From NCBI RefSeq assembly GCF_021538895.1, contig NZ_JADDRL010000032.1:1-64000 (forward strand): 64,000 bases of DNA, given 5' to 3'. The position numbers and the translations under genes were made by a program. The DNA is from Streptomyces olivochromogenes (GTDB taxonomy: Bacteria; Actinomycetota; Actinomycetes; Streptomycetales; Streptomycetaceae). Under the pieces are notes generated by a model that did not search any database, was not told the DNA's origin, and saw nothing but the letters and a program-made list of their open reading frames with translations. Shown here piece after piece: positions 34,691 to 43,726 of this stretch (position 1 is the stretch's first letter; every line of letters starts with the position of its first letter).

Positions 34691-34915
34691 ATGAGCAAAC
34701 CGACTGCGGCGGCCCGACGCCTCCTGACCAAGCGCGACGACCAGCGGGAGGCCACCGGTCGCAGGTTCTTGGACGCAGCGCTGGAGATTCTCGCGGAGCA
34801 GGGCTACCGCCGGCTGACGGTGGCGAAGGTCGGCGACCGTGCGGGAGTCGGCCGTGGCACGGTCAACTATCGCTTCACGTCCAAGGCCGGGCACGGCCCG
34901 GGTGCGCCCGGATAG
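34691..34915 (+). pseudogene. TetR regulator truncated after its DNA-binding domain
   Basis: 74 codons give a complete TetR HTH (FLDAALEILAEQGYRRLTVA, then VGDRAGVGRGTVNYRFTSKA) and then end in a short unrelated tail, GHGPGAPG. The ligand-binding half is missing; 34916-35068 shows no continuation in any frame. It might still bind DNA as a monomeric stub, but dimerisation would be lost. No ribosome site of note. Confidence 0.75.
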
Positions 34916-35068
34916 GCGGACTGGAGGGGAGCTCCGCTGTGACGCGGAAGCGATGGTGCGCAGCCGCACGCTGCCGGCGGACGTTGTCCGGGTTGGGTTC
35001 GATGCGCTGGTTGATACCGACGCGGAAGTCCACGCCGACCGTGGCGGCCTCCCCGAGCAGGTTTCTCT

Positions 35069-36082
35069 TCACAGGCCGAACAACTCTGCTGCGTTGTCAT
35101 GGCACACCGCCCGCAGCCACTCCTCTCCAAGATCCAGCCGCTCCAGGGCGTGCAGCTGGTGCACATAGGGATAGGGGAGGTTGGGGAAGTCGGAGCCGAG
35201 CAGGATGCGGTCGCCCAGCCCGGTGAGCCGGGGGAGGGCCCTGCGGGGGAACGGCATGAGCCCCTCGGCGAAGTCGGTGAACGCCATCGTCGTGTCCAGC
35301 CGGACCTCCTCGAATTGCTCAGCGAGGCCGAGAAACTCTTCGTATTCGGGCATCCCCAGATGCGCGACGATCAGCCGCAGCCGGGGATGCCGCGCCAGCA
35401 CCCGAGCGATCGGCTTGGGGCCGGTGTGTTTGCCAGGGGCGGGCCCGGAGCCGCAGTGGATCACCACAGGGATCCGGGCCTCGGCCAGCAACCCCCATGT
35501 CTGCTGAAGGAGTTCGTCGGCCGGGTCGTACGCGCCCACCTGCACATGCGCCTTGAAGACGCGTGCGCCCGACTCGACGGCCTCCCGGACGTATGTCTCG
35601 ACGCCCGGTTCGGGGTAGAAGGTGGCGGTGTGTAGGCAGTCGGGGGTGCGGCGGGCGAAGTCGGCCGACCAGCCGTTCAGCCACCGGGCCATGCCCGGCT
35701 TGTGCGGGTAGAGCATCGCGGTGAAGGCCCGTATGCCGAACTCCCGCAGCAGGGACGTCCGTTCCGCCTCCTCCGTCCGGTAGGTGATCGGCCACTCGCG
35801 CCCACCGGTCAGGGGTCCGAGTGAGTCGAAGTAGTCCCAGACCTTGTGCAGGACGCGCTCGGGCATGAAGTGCGTGTGGACATCGACCAGCCCGGGCAGA
35901 CCGAGTCGGCTCCAGAAGCGCCGGACCTCACGGGTTTCCTCGCCCAGAGGCTCGTCACTCAAGGCATCTGGCGAATTCGTGGCTGAGTTCGGCCCCCTTG
36001 GCGACCTGGCATCGTGCGGGCGGTTGGGTGCGGCTTGTGCGCAACCGGCAGGGTCGACAGGTGCACTGGGGTGATCGTTCAT
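35069..36082 (-). CDS. amidohydrolase of the PF04909 (amidohydrolase_2) family
   Basis: 337 residues from the ATG at 36082; the reading to 36151 has no better site. After a polar, proline-rich N-terminus of about 60 residues comes LVDVHTHFMP (first two metal histidines), then HCGSGPAPGKHTGP, LRLIVAHLGMPEYEEF and ILLGSDFPNLPYPY with the catalytic aspartate. Relatives decarboxylate or hydrolyse aromatic and other acids (ACMSD-like). It is convergent with the liv operon region and may process its substrate; that is inference. Confidence 0.88.
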   Translation of the reverse strand: MNDHPSAPVDPAGCAQAAPNRPHDARSPRGPNSATNSPDALSDEPLGEETREVRRFWSRLGLPGLVDVHTHFMPERVLHKVWDYFDSLGPLTGGREWPITYRTEEAERTSLLREFGIRAFTAMLYPHKPGMARWLNGWSADFARRTPDCLHTATFYPEPGVETYVREAVESGARVFKAHVQVGAYDPADELLQQTWGLLAEARIPVVIHCGSGPAPGKHTGPKPIARVLARHPRLRLIVAHLGMPEYEEFLGLAEQFEEVRLDTTMAFTDFAEGLMPFPRRALPRLTGLGDRILLGSDFPNLPYPYVHQLHALERLDLGEEWLRAVCHDNAAELFGL

Positions 36083-36188
36083 GTCGCCCACGATCGGCCT
36101 GGGTGAGGTGGCGGGTCTACTCCTTTCCGTAAAGGGCCCGTGAGGGATCAATCACCCGGGTCGTAGGGATGACGTGCAGGCCAGGCTT

Positions 36189-36336
36189 CTAGCCAGTGTG
36201 ATGCGCCAGAAACCCCTGATGGTTAGCCAGGTCCGCTTGGCTGCTGGGTGGCGCGACACGCGCCAGGTAGTCGGCGAGGGAAGTGAAGATCTCGTCGGCA
36301 AGCCCCCCAGCTGCTGATCACCTCGACGTCGTCCAT
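36189..36336 (-). pseudogene. small gene with a one-base slip in a G-run
   Basis: ATG at 36336 (MDDVEVISSWG), then a run of six G, after which the next frame continues LADEIFTSLADYLARVAPPS and ends HQGFLAHHTG at a TAG. With one G fewer it would be a 48-residue acidic helical protein. Either a recent frameshift or a sequencing error; unknown family. Confidence 0.35.
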
Positions 36337-36456
36337 GCTCGACCTTTACCAACTGAACCCGGCCCAGCGTCGGCTGACTGGAAGCGGCGGGCCTGCCCGA
36401 CGCACAGCAAATTCGGCTGCCTGCGAGACAGGGGTGGCGTAGGGTGGAGCTACCGA

Positions 36457-36530
36457 CGCGGGGTGGAGCAGCTCGGTAGCTCGCTGGGCTCATAACCCAG
36501 AGGTCGCAGGTTCAAATCCTGCTCCCGCTA
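36457..36530 (+). tRNA. initiator tRNA-fMet (CAT)
   Basis: 74 nt without encoded CCA. The anticodon loop is CTCATAA with anticodon CAT at about 36491-36493; the anticodon stem ends in three consecutive G:C pairs (CTGGG/CCCAG). Position 1 (C) cannot pair with the T at position 72. Both are initiator-specific. D-arm GAGCAGCTCGGTAGCTC and T-arm GCAGG-TTCAAAT-CCTGC are regular. One G-T wobble closes the acceptor stem. A strong terminator follows. Confidence 0.95.
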
Positions 36531-36538
36531 CGAGAGCC

Positions 36539-36568
36539 GAGGGGCCCGGCAGGAATGCCGGGCCCCTC
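36539..36568 (+). terminator. terminator of the initiator tRNA
   Basis: GAGGGGCCCGGCA - GGAA - TGCCGGGCCCCTC, a perfect 13-bp stem nine bases after the tRNA, followed by a short T-run. Confidence 0.9.
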
Positions 36569-36912
36569 GCCGTTTCCGCCCCCTCCGGCCCATCCGCAGC
36601 TGACAGGTGTGCGGCCCCGGCTCGGCGGTCACTCGTATGACCTTGTCGGTGCGCCGCTCGGGGCCGCTCTCTCGTAGGGCTCCAGAACGAAGCCGAGCTG
36701 GTCACGCGGGCCATGCAACAGCGGATTGAGCGCGCAGGTCATCTCGCCCAGCGCGCTGCAGCGGTGGTGACGGTGAGCCAGGTGGGCACGCTTCCCGAGC
36801 AGCCGCACGTCAAGGCCGCGCAGGCGCACCCTCACCGAGAGCGAACTGGACCCGCCGCGTGTGCATTGACTGTCCCGGCCGGGCGAGGGGTCGCCCGGCC
36901 GGATCCTCGGTC

Positions 36913-39468
36913 TCAGCCGATCGTCAGCATCCGGGCCTTGCTCGGCACCCCCTGGGCGTCGAGCGCGAACAGCATGTACGTCCCCGGCAGAGCGACGCCC
37001 GGGTCAGCCGGGATGTCGACCTGGTACGAGGTCCCGGCCGTGGCACGGAACGGCAGTGGCACACGGCGCTGGTCGTTGTCGGTGGAGTGGGTCGCCGCAC
37101 TGGCGCGTACCAGGGCGAAGGAGGTGACCGCCTTGTCGGTGGTTACCGACAACTGAGTGCCGTTTTCTGCCCGGGCGGGCACCTGACCCGTGATGGCCGG
37201 CCGGGGCCTTTCGCTGCCGTCCGCCTTGAGCAGATACGGCGGGGTGAAGATCGCACCGTCCAGGTGGTTCGTGGCGCAGTCCCCGCACAGGCCCCCGCCG
37301 CCCGAGAAGATCCGGCCGTCCGGCAGCAGATTGGCGACGCTGTGGTAGTTGCGCGGCACGGCCATCGCCGCGGCGGGCGTGAACTTCCCGGTGGCCGGAT
37401 CCCAGATCTCCGGGGTCATGACGGACGTCGCGTCGCTGAACGGAACGGGGTACGACTGTCCGCCGAACACCGCGACCCTCCCGTCAGGCATCACCACGCT
37501 GTTGCTGAACGCGCGCGCGAAGCGCATGTCCCCGGTACGGGCGCTCACCGGCTGTCCGCCGCCGCTCGCGTCGACGGTATAGGCACGGCTCGTGGCCTTG
37601 GCCTTCTCGTAGGCGGTGGCGCCGCCGAGGGTGAGCAACTTGTCGATGTCGTACGCGACCGCGTTGCCGTTCATGGCGTCCTGGCTGTCGGCACGGGTCC
37701 CGGCCGGCGCGATGGTCCCGGCGCCCGCCGTGGTGATCCAGTTCATCTGCTTGCTCGGACCGAGCTGCAGCACCCGGCCGTCCGAAGTGGCGTACAGCCA
37801 CTCATGGTTGTCCGCCCGGTAGGGACCCGCCGGATCCGCGGTCATGGTCGGGGCTACGGGAACGCCGGGCAGGGTGCGCCACGTTCCCGTGGCAGGCGAC
37901 CACACTTCGGCGTTCTTGCCGCCCGCGCCCCCGCTCCAGGAACCTCCCAGGACGAAGGCGTCGCCGTTGGACAGCAGGGTCATCGCCTGGTAGCCCCGGG
38001 GTAGGTGCATGTCCGCAGTCGACGTCCAGGCGTCCGTCGCCGGGTCGTAGATGCTGGCACGCTCCGCGTTGCTGCCGCCGGTGACCAGGACGCGCCCGTC
38101 GGACAGGATGGCGATCCCCGGGCAGAACATGTCGTGCCCGGTGTTGTCGATGCGCCGCTGCGAGACCTGACCAGTCGTCAGGTCCATGATTGCGGTCTGG
38201 GTGTAGCCATTGCTGCCGCCGAACCGGTCGACGCCGTACGCCGACCAGGCGAGCAGTTTGTTGTTCGGTAGGACGGCTGTGGCCACCGGGACCAGGGGGA
38301 AGCCCTTCACCGGACCCCACGCACCCGCTTGGGCTGGATCCGCCGGCCCGGCCAGCCGGATTTCGGCCGCCGAGGACCAGGGGCCGCGGCCGCCCGCCTC
38401 GGTGGTGGCGGTCAGGCGTACATACCGGGCCGTCACCGGCCGAATGAACGAGGCACCCTTGATCGTGTCGTCATCGGCCCAGGTGCCGGAAGCCACCGGG
38501 GCACCGAAGGACGCGCCGTCCGAGCTGGTGGTGACGATGAAGGCGCCGATCCGGCCGTTCGCGGAGCCCTGGCGCGGCTGATAGGTGAGCTGGGAGACGG
38601 TGCGGGGCCCCTTCATGTCGATGGTGATGCTGTGCGGCAGCGGAGCGGGGGTCCCCGACCACTTGCTGTGCCAGATGGTGTCGGCATCCCCGTCCAGCAC
38701 GTTGGCAGCGCGTCCGTCCTCCCCGGCGCCCTCCTCGTCGCTTGCCGTGGCGGTCCATCCCTCGCGCGACAGGTCGACGACACCGGCGGTGGAGCCGGGA
38801 TCGCCGAGCAGGTCGAGCTCCGCCGCGGACGTCCACGGACCCCGTCCGCCCGCTTCGGTCAGCGCCGTCAGCCGCACATACCGGGTGCCCTGTGCGGCGA
38901 AGGACAGCGTCTTGGCCGTGGCGTCGTCCGCGAGAGTGCCGGAGGCCACCGGCTGGCCCCACCCCCGGCCGTCGCTGCTCAGCCGGATCTCGTACTTGCC
39001 GATACGGCCGTTGGGGCTGACGGCCCGCGGCCGGTAGACGATCGCCGACACCACAGCGGTGCGGTGCATGTCGATGGTGATGCTGTGCGGCAGCGGAGCG
39101 GGGGTTCCCGACCACTTGCTGTGCCAGATGGTCGCGGTATCCCCGTCCAGCACGTTGGCGGCGCGTCCGTTCTCCGCGGAGCTCTCCTCGTCGCTGGCGG
39201 TCACCGTCCACCCGTCCCGGGGCAGCACCGGTGCGGCGGGTTCCATCGCGGATGCCGGCGCCACGGCGTGGTGTGGCGCGAACCCCGCACCGGTAGGGCC
39301 CGACACCCCTGAGCTGTCCGCCTTTGCGTCTTTCTGGCCGAAGCCCGCCAGGGGGAGCAGGGCGGTGGCCACGGCCAGCACCGCGACGAGAGTGAGAGTG
39401 CGGGAACTTATCAGGAAACGCCATGGCTTGCGGGATGAGCCGGGTCTGCGAACACGCGGTATCGGCAC
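36913..39468 (-). CDS. secreted galactose oxidase-type copper radical oxidase with two discoidin domains
   Basis: 851 residues from the GTG at 39468 (GGAGA upstream). Signal anchor at about 19-43; two F5/8 type C domains (about 82-224 and 232-374) that are near-copies of each other (both contain VLDGD, IWHSKWSGTPAPLPHSITID); a kelch propeller (about 385-705); a C-terminal DUF1929 domain. All copper and radical residues of fungal galactose oxidase have counterparts: C449 in HDMFCPG and Y493 in RGYQ (thioether pair), W511 in GGSWSGG, Y708-H709 in NYHS, H794 in ATHSTDNDQRR. It should oxidise a primary alcohol of a sugar to aldehyde, making H2O2. The fungal enzyme has one discoidin domain. Confidence 0.92.
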   Translation of the reverse strand: MPIPRVRRPGSSRKPWRFLISSRTLTLVAVLAVATALLPLAGFGQKDAKADSSGVSGPTGAGFAPHHAVAPASAMEPAAPVLPRDGWTVTASDEESSAENGRAANVLDGDTATIWHSKWSGTPAPLPHSITIDMHRTAVVSAIVYRPRAVSPNGRIGKYEIRLSSDGRGWGQPVASGTLADDATAKTLSFAAQGTRYVRLTALTEAGGRGPWTSAAELDLLGDPGSTAGVVDLSREGWTATASDEEGAGEDGRAANVLDGDADTIWHSKWSGTPAPLPHSITIDMKGPRTVSQLTYQPRQGSANGRIGAFIVTTSSDGASFGAPVASGTWADDDTIKGASFIRPVTARYVRLTATTEAGGRGPWSSAAEIRLAGPADPAQAGAWGPVKGFPLVPVATAVLPNNKLLAWSAYGVDRFGGSNGYTQTAIMDLTTGQVSQRRIDNTGHDMFCPGIAILSDGRVLVTGGSNAERASIYDPATDAWTSTADMHLPRGYQAMTLLSNGDAFVLGGSWSGGAGGKNAEVWSPATGTWRTLPGVPVAPTMTADPAGPYRADNHEWLYATSDGRVLQLGPSKQMNWITTAGAGTIAPAGTRADSQDAMNGNAVAYDIDKLLTLGGATAYEKAKATSRAYTVDASGGGQPVSARTGDMRFARAFSNSVVMPDGRVAVFGGQSYPVPFSDATSVMTPEIWDPATGKFTPAAAMAVPRNYHSVANLLPDGRIFSGGGGLCGDCATNHLDGAIFTPPYLLKADGSERPRPAITGQVPARAENGTQLSVTTDKAVTSFALVRASAATHSTDNDQRRVPLPFRATAGTSYQVDIPADPGVALPGTYMLFALDAQGVPSKARMLTIG

Positions 39469-39878
39469 GGTGATGGTCTCCGAAGGTGAGAAGGCGCCTT
39501 GCGGCGCAGCCAGATGACGACCATCAACGGCTGTGTGATGCCAGGGCGTACAGACGGTTCTGAGCCAATAAAGGCAATTAGGTGCACCTGGGTTGGGCCG
39601 GAGTCGGCCAGGGTCGGCTGGCTGCTGGCGCTCAGCGCGATTACTTGACCTGCTTCCTGGCCTGAAGTCCAGGGATTCCGGCCTGGGTCGTCCGACCCTT
39701 CCGGGGGCTTCCTGCTTCAACGCGCTGCGCGGGCACGTGTGCCCGTCTTACCGGCACTCCACAGGCGTTTGGCGTCGCCACCCGTCCGGTGGCGACGATC
39801 CGGCGTCCTTCGAACAGGACGTTTCGGCTGCGTTGTGGTCGCGGTGGCGCACTCGCCGCACGTCCACCTCCTTGACGT
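39469..39878. other. 410 bp without a gene
   Basis: Holds the upstream region of the galactose oxidase gene and nothing else I can support; open frames here are arginine/glycine-rich shadows. Confidence 0.5.
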
Positions 39879-40070
39879 GCAGGGGCGCACCTGGCCCTGG
39901 GCGACCGGGACTCCGCCTTCGAGGCCCTCGAAGAAGCCTGGAACGTCGCTTCCGAGATGGCCCGGGTCCACCCGACGAGCCAGGAACTGATGCGTGTGCT
40001 GACCTCACTGCACCGTCGCAGCAACCCGAGGCTGACACGGCTGGCCAAGCGCGCGGGCGTGCCCTACTGA
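39879..40070 (+). pseudogene. C-terminal remnant of an HTH/TPR-type regulator
   Basis: 63 codons after an in-frame stop: HLALGDRDSAFEALEEAW, then ARVHPTSQELMRVL and RRSNPRLTRLAKRAGVPY. This is the tail of the Streptomyces XRE-like regulators that carry a TPR region and end in an LRxLAxRAGV motif. The DNA-binding domain is missing. Confidence 0.65.
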
Positions 40071-40113
40071 TATTGGGCCAGCCCGGCGGATCAGGAGGGG
40101 ATAGGGTCTGACC

Positions 40114-40407
40114 GTGATTGATGTCCAGGTTCGCAGTGAAAGCGGCACGGTCGAGGCCTGCGCCAGGCACGGCGTGGCCTGGAGTCCGGAACTGGCCGGG
40201 CTTGATCAGTCAGCGTTTCCGATGCTGGGGCACTTGTTGCCGTACGCGGACACCATGTTCAATCACCGACAGGTGGCCACCCTGCTGGAAGAGATATCGC
40301 GGCTGCCTCCGGGAGTGGTCACCGATGAGTTCGCTCGCGAGCTCATCGAGCTGAGCCAAACCGTTCTCGACGGACAAGGGCTGTATCTGTGGTTTGTCGG
40401 AGACTGA
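40114..40407 (+). CDS. small hypothetical protein
   Basis: 97 residues from a GTG, acidic, no membrane segment: SAFPMLGHLLPYADTMFNHR in the middle and a hydrophobic C-terminus GLYLWFVGD. It looks intact and coding. The pattern is that of small actinobacterial proteins of unknown function found singly; no partner adjacent. Confidence 0.6.
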   Translation: MIDVQVRSESGTVEACARHGVAWSPELAGLDQSAFPMLGHLLPYADTMFNHRQVATLLEEISRLPPGVVTDEFARELIELSQTVLDGQGLYLWFVGD

Positions 40408-40556
40408 GCCGACACGTCGACTCAGTAGCTGATGAGGTGGGCTTTTCAGGTCAGGTCGCCCCAAGACCGTGCGCATCCTTCACCGGAGCGGCATGGTCAT
40501 CCGTTCTGGGCGTGGCAGCTACCAAGACTGTATGAACGACCGTTGACGAACGTGGA

Positions 40557-41581
40557 TCATCCCGCGTCATACAAGGCGGAGCACCGTTGGCGATCGTCCG
40601 CCTTGAACGGCTCCAGGACGGCGTTGGGGTGGCGGTCGCGGGCGGAGGCCAGCAGTTCGTCGAGGTCGGTGTCGCGGAAGCGGCGCACGGTGTTGCGGTC
40701 GAGGTTCAGACGGCGGGCGACGGCGCTGATCGTCCAGCGTTTCTCCAGCAGGCGGTGGATGTCTTCGTAGCGGTGGCGGGTGCGTTCGATGATCTGGGTG
40801 CGGGGCAGTTCCGCGGGCGGCAACAGCATCGTCCTCCTGGACGCGTTTGCGTAGGCAGTCGCGGTGCTGGTGGCAGGTCTTCTCCACCGCGGCGGACAGG
40901 TTCTGCAACAGGTGCCAGCGATCGGCGACTTCCAGGGCATGAGGAGCGGCTTTCCTGATCGCCCTGGCGTAGGCGGTGGCCCGGTCCCGGCAGATGATCT
41001 CGGCGCCGGGATGCTCGGTGAGCCAAGCCGAGAACGTCTCGGAGGTCCGTCGGGCAGTACGTCCACGACCCGGCCAGCCTCGACGTCGACCAGTACGGTG
41101 CCGCAGGTGCAGCCCTTCCGGAAGGCGAACTCGTCGACCCCCAGCACCCGCGGCGCGGTCCGGCACCGTCGGGGCGGTCAACAGTCTGAGCAGCCGGGTC
41201 CGGCCCGCGACCAGCCGCGGGCGGCGGCACAACCGCGATCGACCGCAGCCACCCCGTCAGCCCGGTGCTGGAGCGGCGGTGCCGCTCGGACAGGCCCGGC
41301 ACCTGCTCGACGAAACGTCTTGCGGGAACAGCTCTTCCGATCACAGAAGTCCCGGCGACACGCAGCCGGACTATGACCCGACGAGGCGCCAACAGCCTTA
41401 CATTCAAGGCTCGTTGATACGTGCTAAGTATGCGCCTCGCCTGTTTCCGGCAGTCCGGGCACCGGCCTGGGCGAGCGGTGGAGACGGCCTCCACTACGAG
41501 GACGTCGGAGGAATCGCTGACGCGCTCCACTCGCACATCGATCCCGGGAAACAGCACAGCCTCGACCGTCTTGCTTGCCAT
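40557..41581 (-). pseudogene. ISL3-family transposase, multiply frameshifted
   Basis: Pieces of one ISL3 transposase lie in three frames: the zinc-finger N-terminus CPDCRKQARRILSTYQRALN from 41581, the catalytic VDEFAFRKGCTCGTVLVDVE from about 41147, and the helical C-terminus RRLNLDRNTVRRFRDTDLDE near 40680. At least two frameshifts are needed, and the end after about 40560 is missing (ISL3 proteins continue about 100 residues further). No ends or target duplication identified. Dead element. Confidence 0.85.
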
Positions 41582-41792
41582 GCCGGGACATACTCTGCCG
41601 AAACGATCCCTCGCTCACCTCCCTGACCTGGGGATTCATGGAACTCCGGTCAGAGCCTCGAACACGCTCAGGTGTGCTCCTCGCCCCAGTTCATTGGGTC
41701 TTGAAGCATGTGGGGAGGGTGGGGAGCGACGAGCGGGCCCTGGCTTGGGTGTTCTATGGGCGCTTGTCGGTAGGGGCTGTCAGGATGCGGCC

Positions 41793-42170
41793 ATGGATCC
41801 TTCGGAGATCGTTTATGCATTGTGGGAGCGCATGCAGGCCCGGGACTGGGCCGGGTTGCGTGACTTGCTGGCTGAGGACCTGGTGGTGGAGTGGCCGGTC
41901 AGCGGCGAGCGGATCGTAGGGCGGGCGAACTACGTGCGCATCAACGCGGAGTATCCGGAGGGGTGGTCAATCCGGGTGCTGCGGGTCGTTGCCGACTGCG
42001 ACCAGGTGGTCTCCGAGGTGGAGGTTCCGCACGAAACGATGGGGGTGCATCGGGTGGCATCGTTCTGGACTGTGCGGGAGGGGAGGGTCGCGGCTGTCCG
42101 GGAGTATTGGAGCGAGTTGGGCTCGGACCCGTCGCCGGAGTGGCGGGCCGCTCTGGTTGAGCGGTTGTGA
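41793..42170 (+). CDS. SnoaL-like (NTF2-fold) protein
   Basis: 125 residues, a single NTF2/SnoaL cone: helices IVYALWERMQARDWAGLRDL, strand LVVEWPVSGERIVG, then VADCDQVVSEVEV and FWTVREGRVAAVREYWSELG. Such proteins are small isomerases, hydrolases or ligand binders; active residues vary too much to assign. ATG with AGGA seven bases upstream. A terminator hairpin follows the stop. Confidence 0.85.
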   Translation: MDPSEIVYALWERMQARDWAGLRDLLAEDLVVEWPVSGERIVGRANYVRINAEYPEGWSIRVLRVVADCDQVVSEVEVPHETMGVHRVASFWTVREGRVAAVREYWSELGSDPSPEWRAALVERL

Positions 42171-42193
42171 GAGAGCTGGCCGACACATGAGTG

Positions 42194-42223
42194 GGGCCCG
42201 CCGACCGTTGGGCCGGCGGGCCC
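42194..42223 (+). terminator. terminator after the SnoaL-like gene
   Basis: GGGCCCGCCG and CGGCGGGCCC, a perfect 10-bp stem with a 10-base loop, 24 bp after the stop. Confidence 0.75.
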
Positions 42224-42239
42224 TGGTGACCAGTGACGG

Positions 42240-42548
42240 TCAGGCTGGATGGTCCGGGTGGCCGTCGCCCGCGGTCCGGTTCATGGGGTCCTGCGCAGGG
42301 GGACGATGTCGGGAATGGCCGTGGGAATCGAGGGCCGGGCGGCTTCCGGAATTCCGTCCTTGTAATGGTGACGTAGTTTCTTGGATGTAGCCGCGACGCT
42401 TGCGGCAGAACGCGATCCGCTGATCGATGGTGAGGTTGTCGGCGAATTGTTTCCGGAGAAGGACGATGTCTCCAGGGGTGTTGATCCGGTTGGCTTCCCT
42501 GCACTTGGTGAGGAAATAGCCCGTGAGGGCGGGAGCGGTGTTCCGGTC
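42240..42548 (-). pseudogene. coding-like fragment of unknown family
   Basis: On the minus strand a frame of about 100 codons includes LTGYFLTKCREANRINTPGD and RKQFADNLTIDQRIAFCRKR, with clear coding composition, then a degenerate tail to the TGA at 42240. No start codon fits; upstream is a stop. It directly precedes the acyl-CoA synthetase fragment and is another piece of this gene graveyard. Confidence 0.4.
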
Positions 42549-42689
42549 TCATGGAAGCCCGGCGAGGGGTTGGTGCTGCGGGGTCAGTCGGACCCGCTCG
42601 GGATGCGTGTGCTGGCCGCAGACGGCGCTGATGTTCGTTCGGTGGCACCGTCGCCTTCGGAGACGCCGAAGTCCTCGACGTCGGCCCAC

Positions 42690-42814
42690 CAGGTGGTGCG
42701 GTCCACGATCCGTACGAAGCCGTCGGTGTCCTTGAGGCCGATGTCGCCGGTGCGGAACCAGCCGTCGACGAGGGCGGCTGCGGTCGTCTCGGGGAGGCCG
42801 AGGTAGCCGGTGCA
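42690..42814 (-). pseudogene. acyl-CoA synthetase (AMP-ligase) internal fragment
   Basis: About 40 codons: GYLGLPETTAAALVDGWFRT, GDIGLKDTDGFVRIVDRT. This is the A7/A8 region of ANL-family ligases (GWxxTGD and DR). Both sides are foreign: a crotonase fragment joins at about 42812, and sense is lost after the DR motif. Confidence 0.75.
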
Positions 42815-43170
42815 GCGAAGAACGCGGTGTCGGCGGCGGTGATGAGGTCGCAGGCGAGGACGAGTTCGAGGCCACCGGCCACCGCCGCGCCTTCGACGGC
42901 GGCGATGAGCGGCTTGGTTCGGCGGGCGCGGGTGAGCCCGGCCAGTCCTCGGCCGGCGACCCTGGGTACTCCTTCGGTGGGAAAGGCTTTGAGGTCCATG
43001 CCGGAGCAGAAGTGGCCGCCCGCTCCGGTAAGGACGCCGACTTCGAGCGCTGGGTCGTTCTCCAGCAAGGTGAGCGCGGCATCGACGGCGTCGGCGAGAG
43101 CCTGGTTGATGGCGTTGCGGACGTGGGGCCGGTTGAGGGTGATGACCAGGACGCCGCGCGCCGCTCGGTC
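42812..43170 (-). pseudogene. enoyl-CoA hydratase/isomerase (crotonase) fragment
   Basis: About 119 codons of a crotonase: GVLVITLNRPHVRNAINQAL, the oxyanion-hole HFCSGMDLKAF, and VEGAAVAGGLELVLACDL with the second oxyanion glycines. A full protein has about 260 residues; this one is cut after DTAFFAA, where the acyl-CoA synthetase fragment begins in another frame. Non-functional. Confidence 0.82.
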
Positions 43171-43726
43171 AGCACCGGTGGCTGCGTGGTCTCGGTGGCA
43201 GCGGATCTGGTTGCTGACCTGAAGGAGCTGAAGGATTTCTTCGCTGCGGCCGCAGCTGCGGGCGACGCGGTGATCAAATTCGAGTCGGCTTGAGTCGGGC
43301 GCCGTCACACCGTGGTGGTGTCGCGTTTGACAGCGCGCCGCCCGCCATCCGGACGCCCTCTGCTCCATCGAGTTGATGCCCGCCTCGGTCTCACCGATGG
43401 CGGCTCTGCGGCTCTCGACTTGTGGCTGCGACACTTCCGCCGGTCCGCCGGTCCGCCGGCTTCCGGCTCCGCCCCGGACCCTGGCCCGGGGACCGTCTCG
43501 TCGCCGTCGAGAATGTCCGTCATCGTCTCCCAGGTGATCTCCAACCGGGACAGCACCATCTCCTGCTCGGCCAGGTCCGACGACGAAGGGCAGCGGCGCA
43601 CGGCACTGCTAGCTCACCGCAGAAGAGCCGTACCCATTCCGCACTCACGTACCCATCGGGCCCCACTCCACCGGGGAATTCCGTGAATGCTCACACCACC
43701 TCGCCGACCTGGGCTATACCTGTGCC

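Noticed and set aside
41941..43434. A single 497-codon minus-strand protein.
   Set aside because: Only the crotonase segment has family similarity; the rest is antisense to the SnoaL-like gene or other fragments read in the wrong frame.
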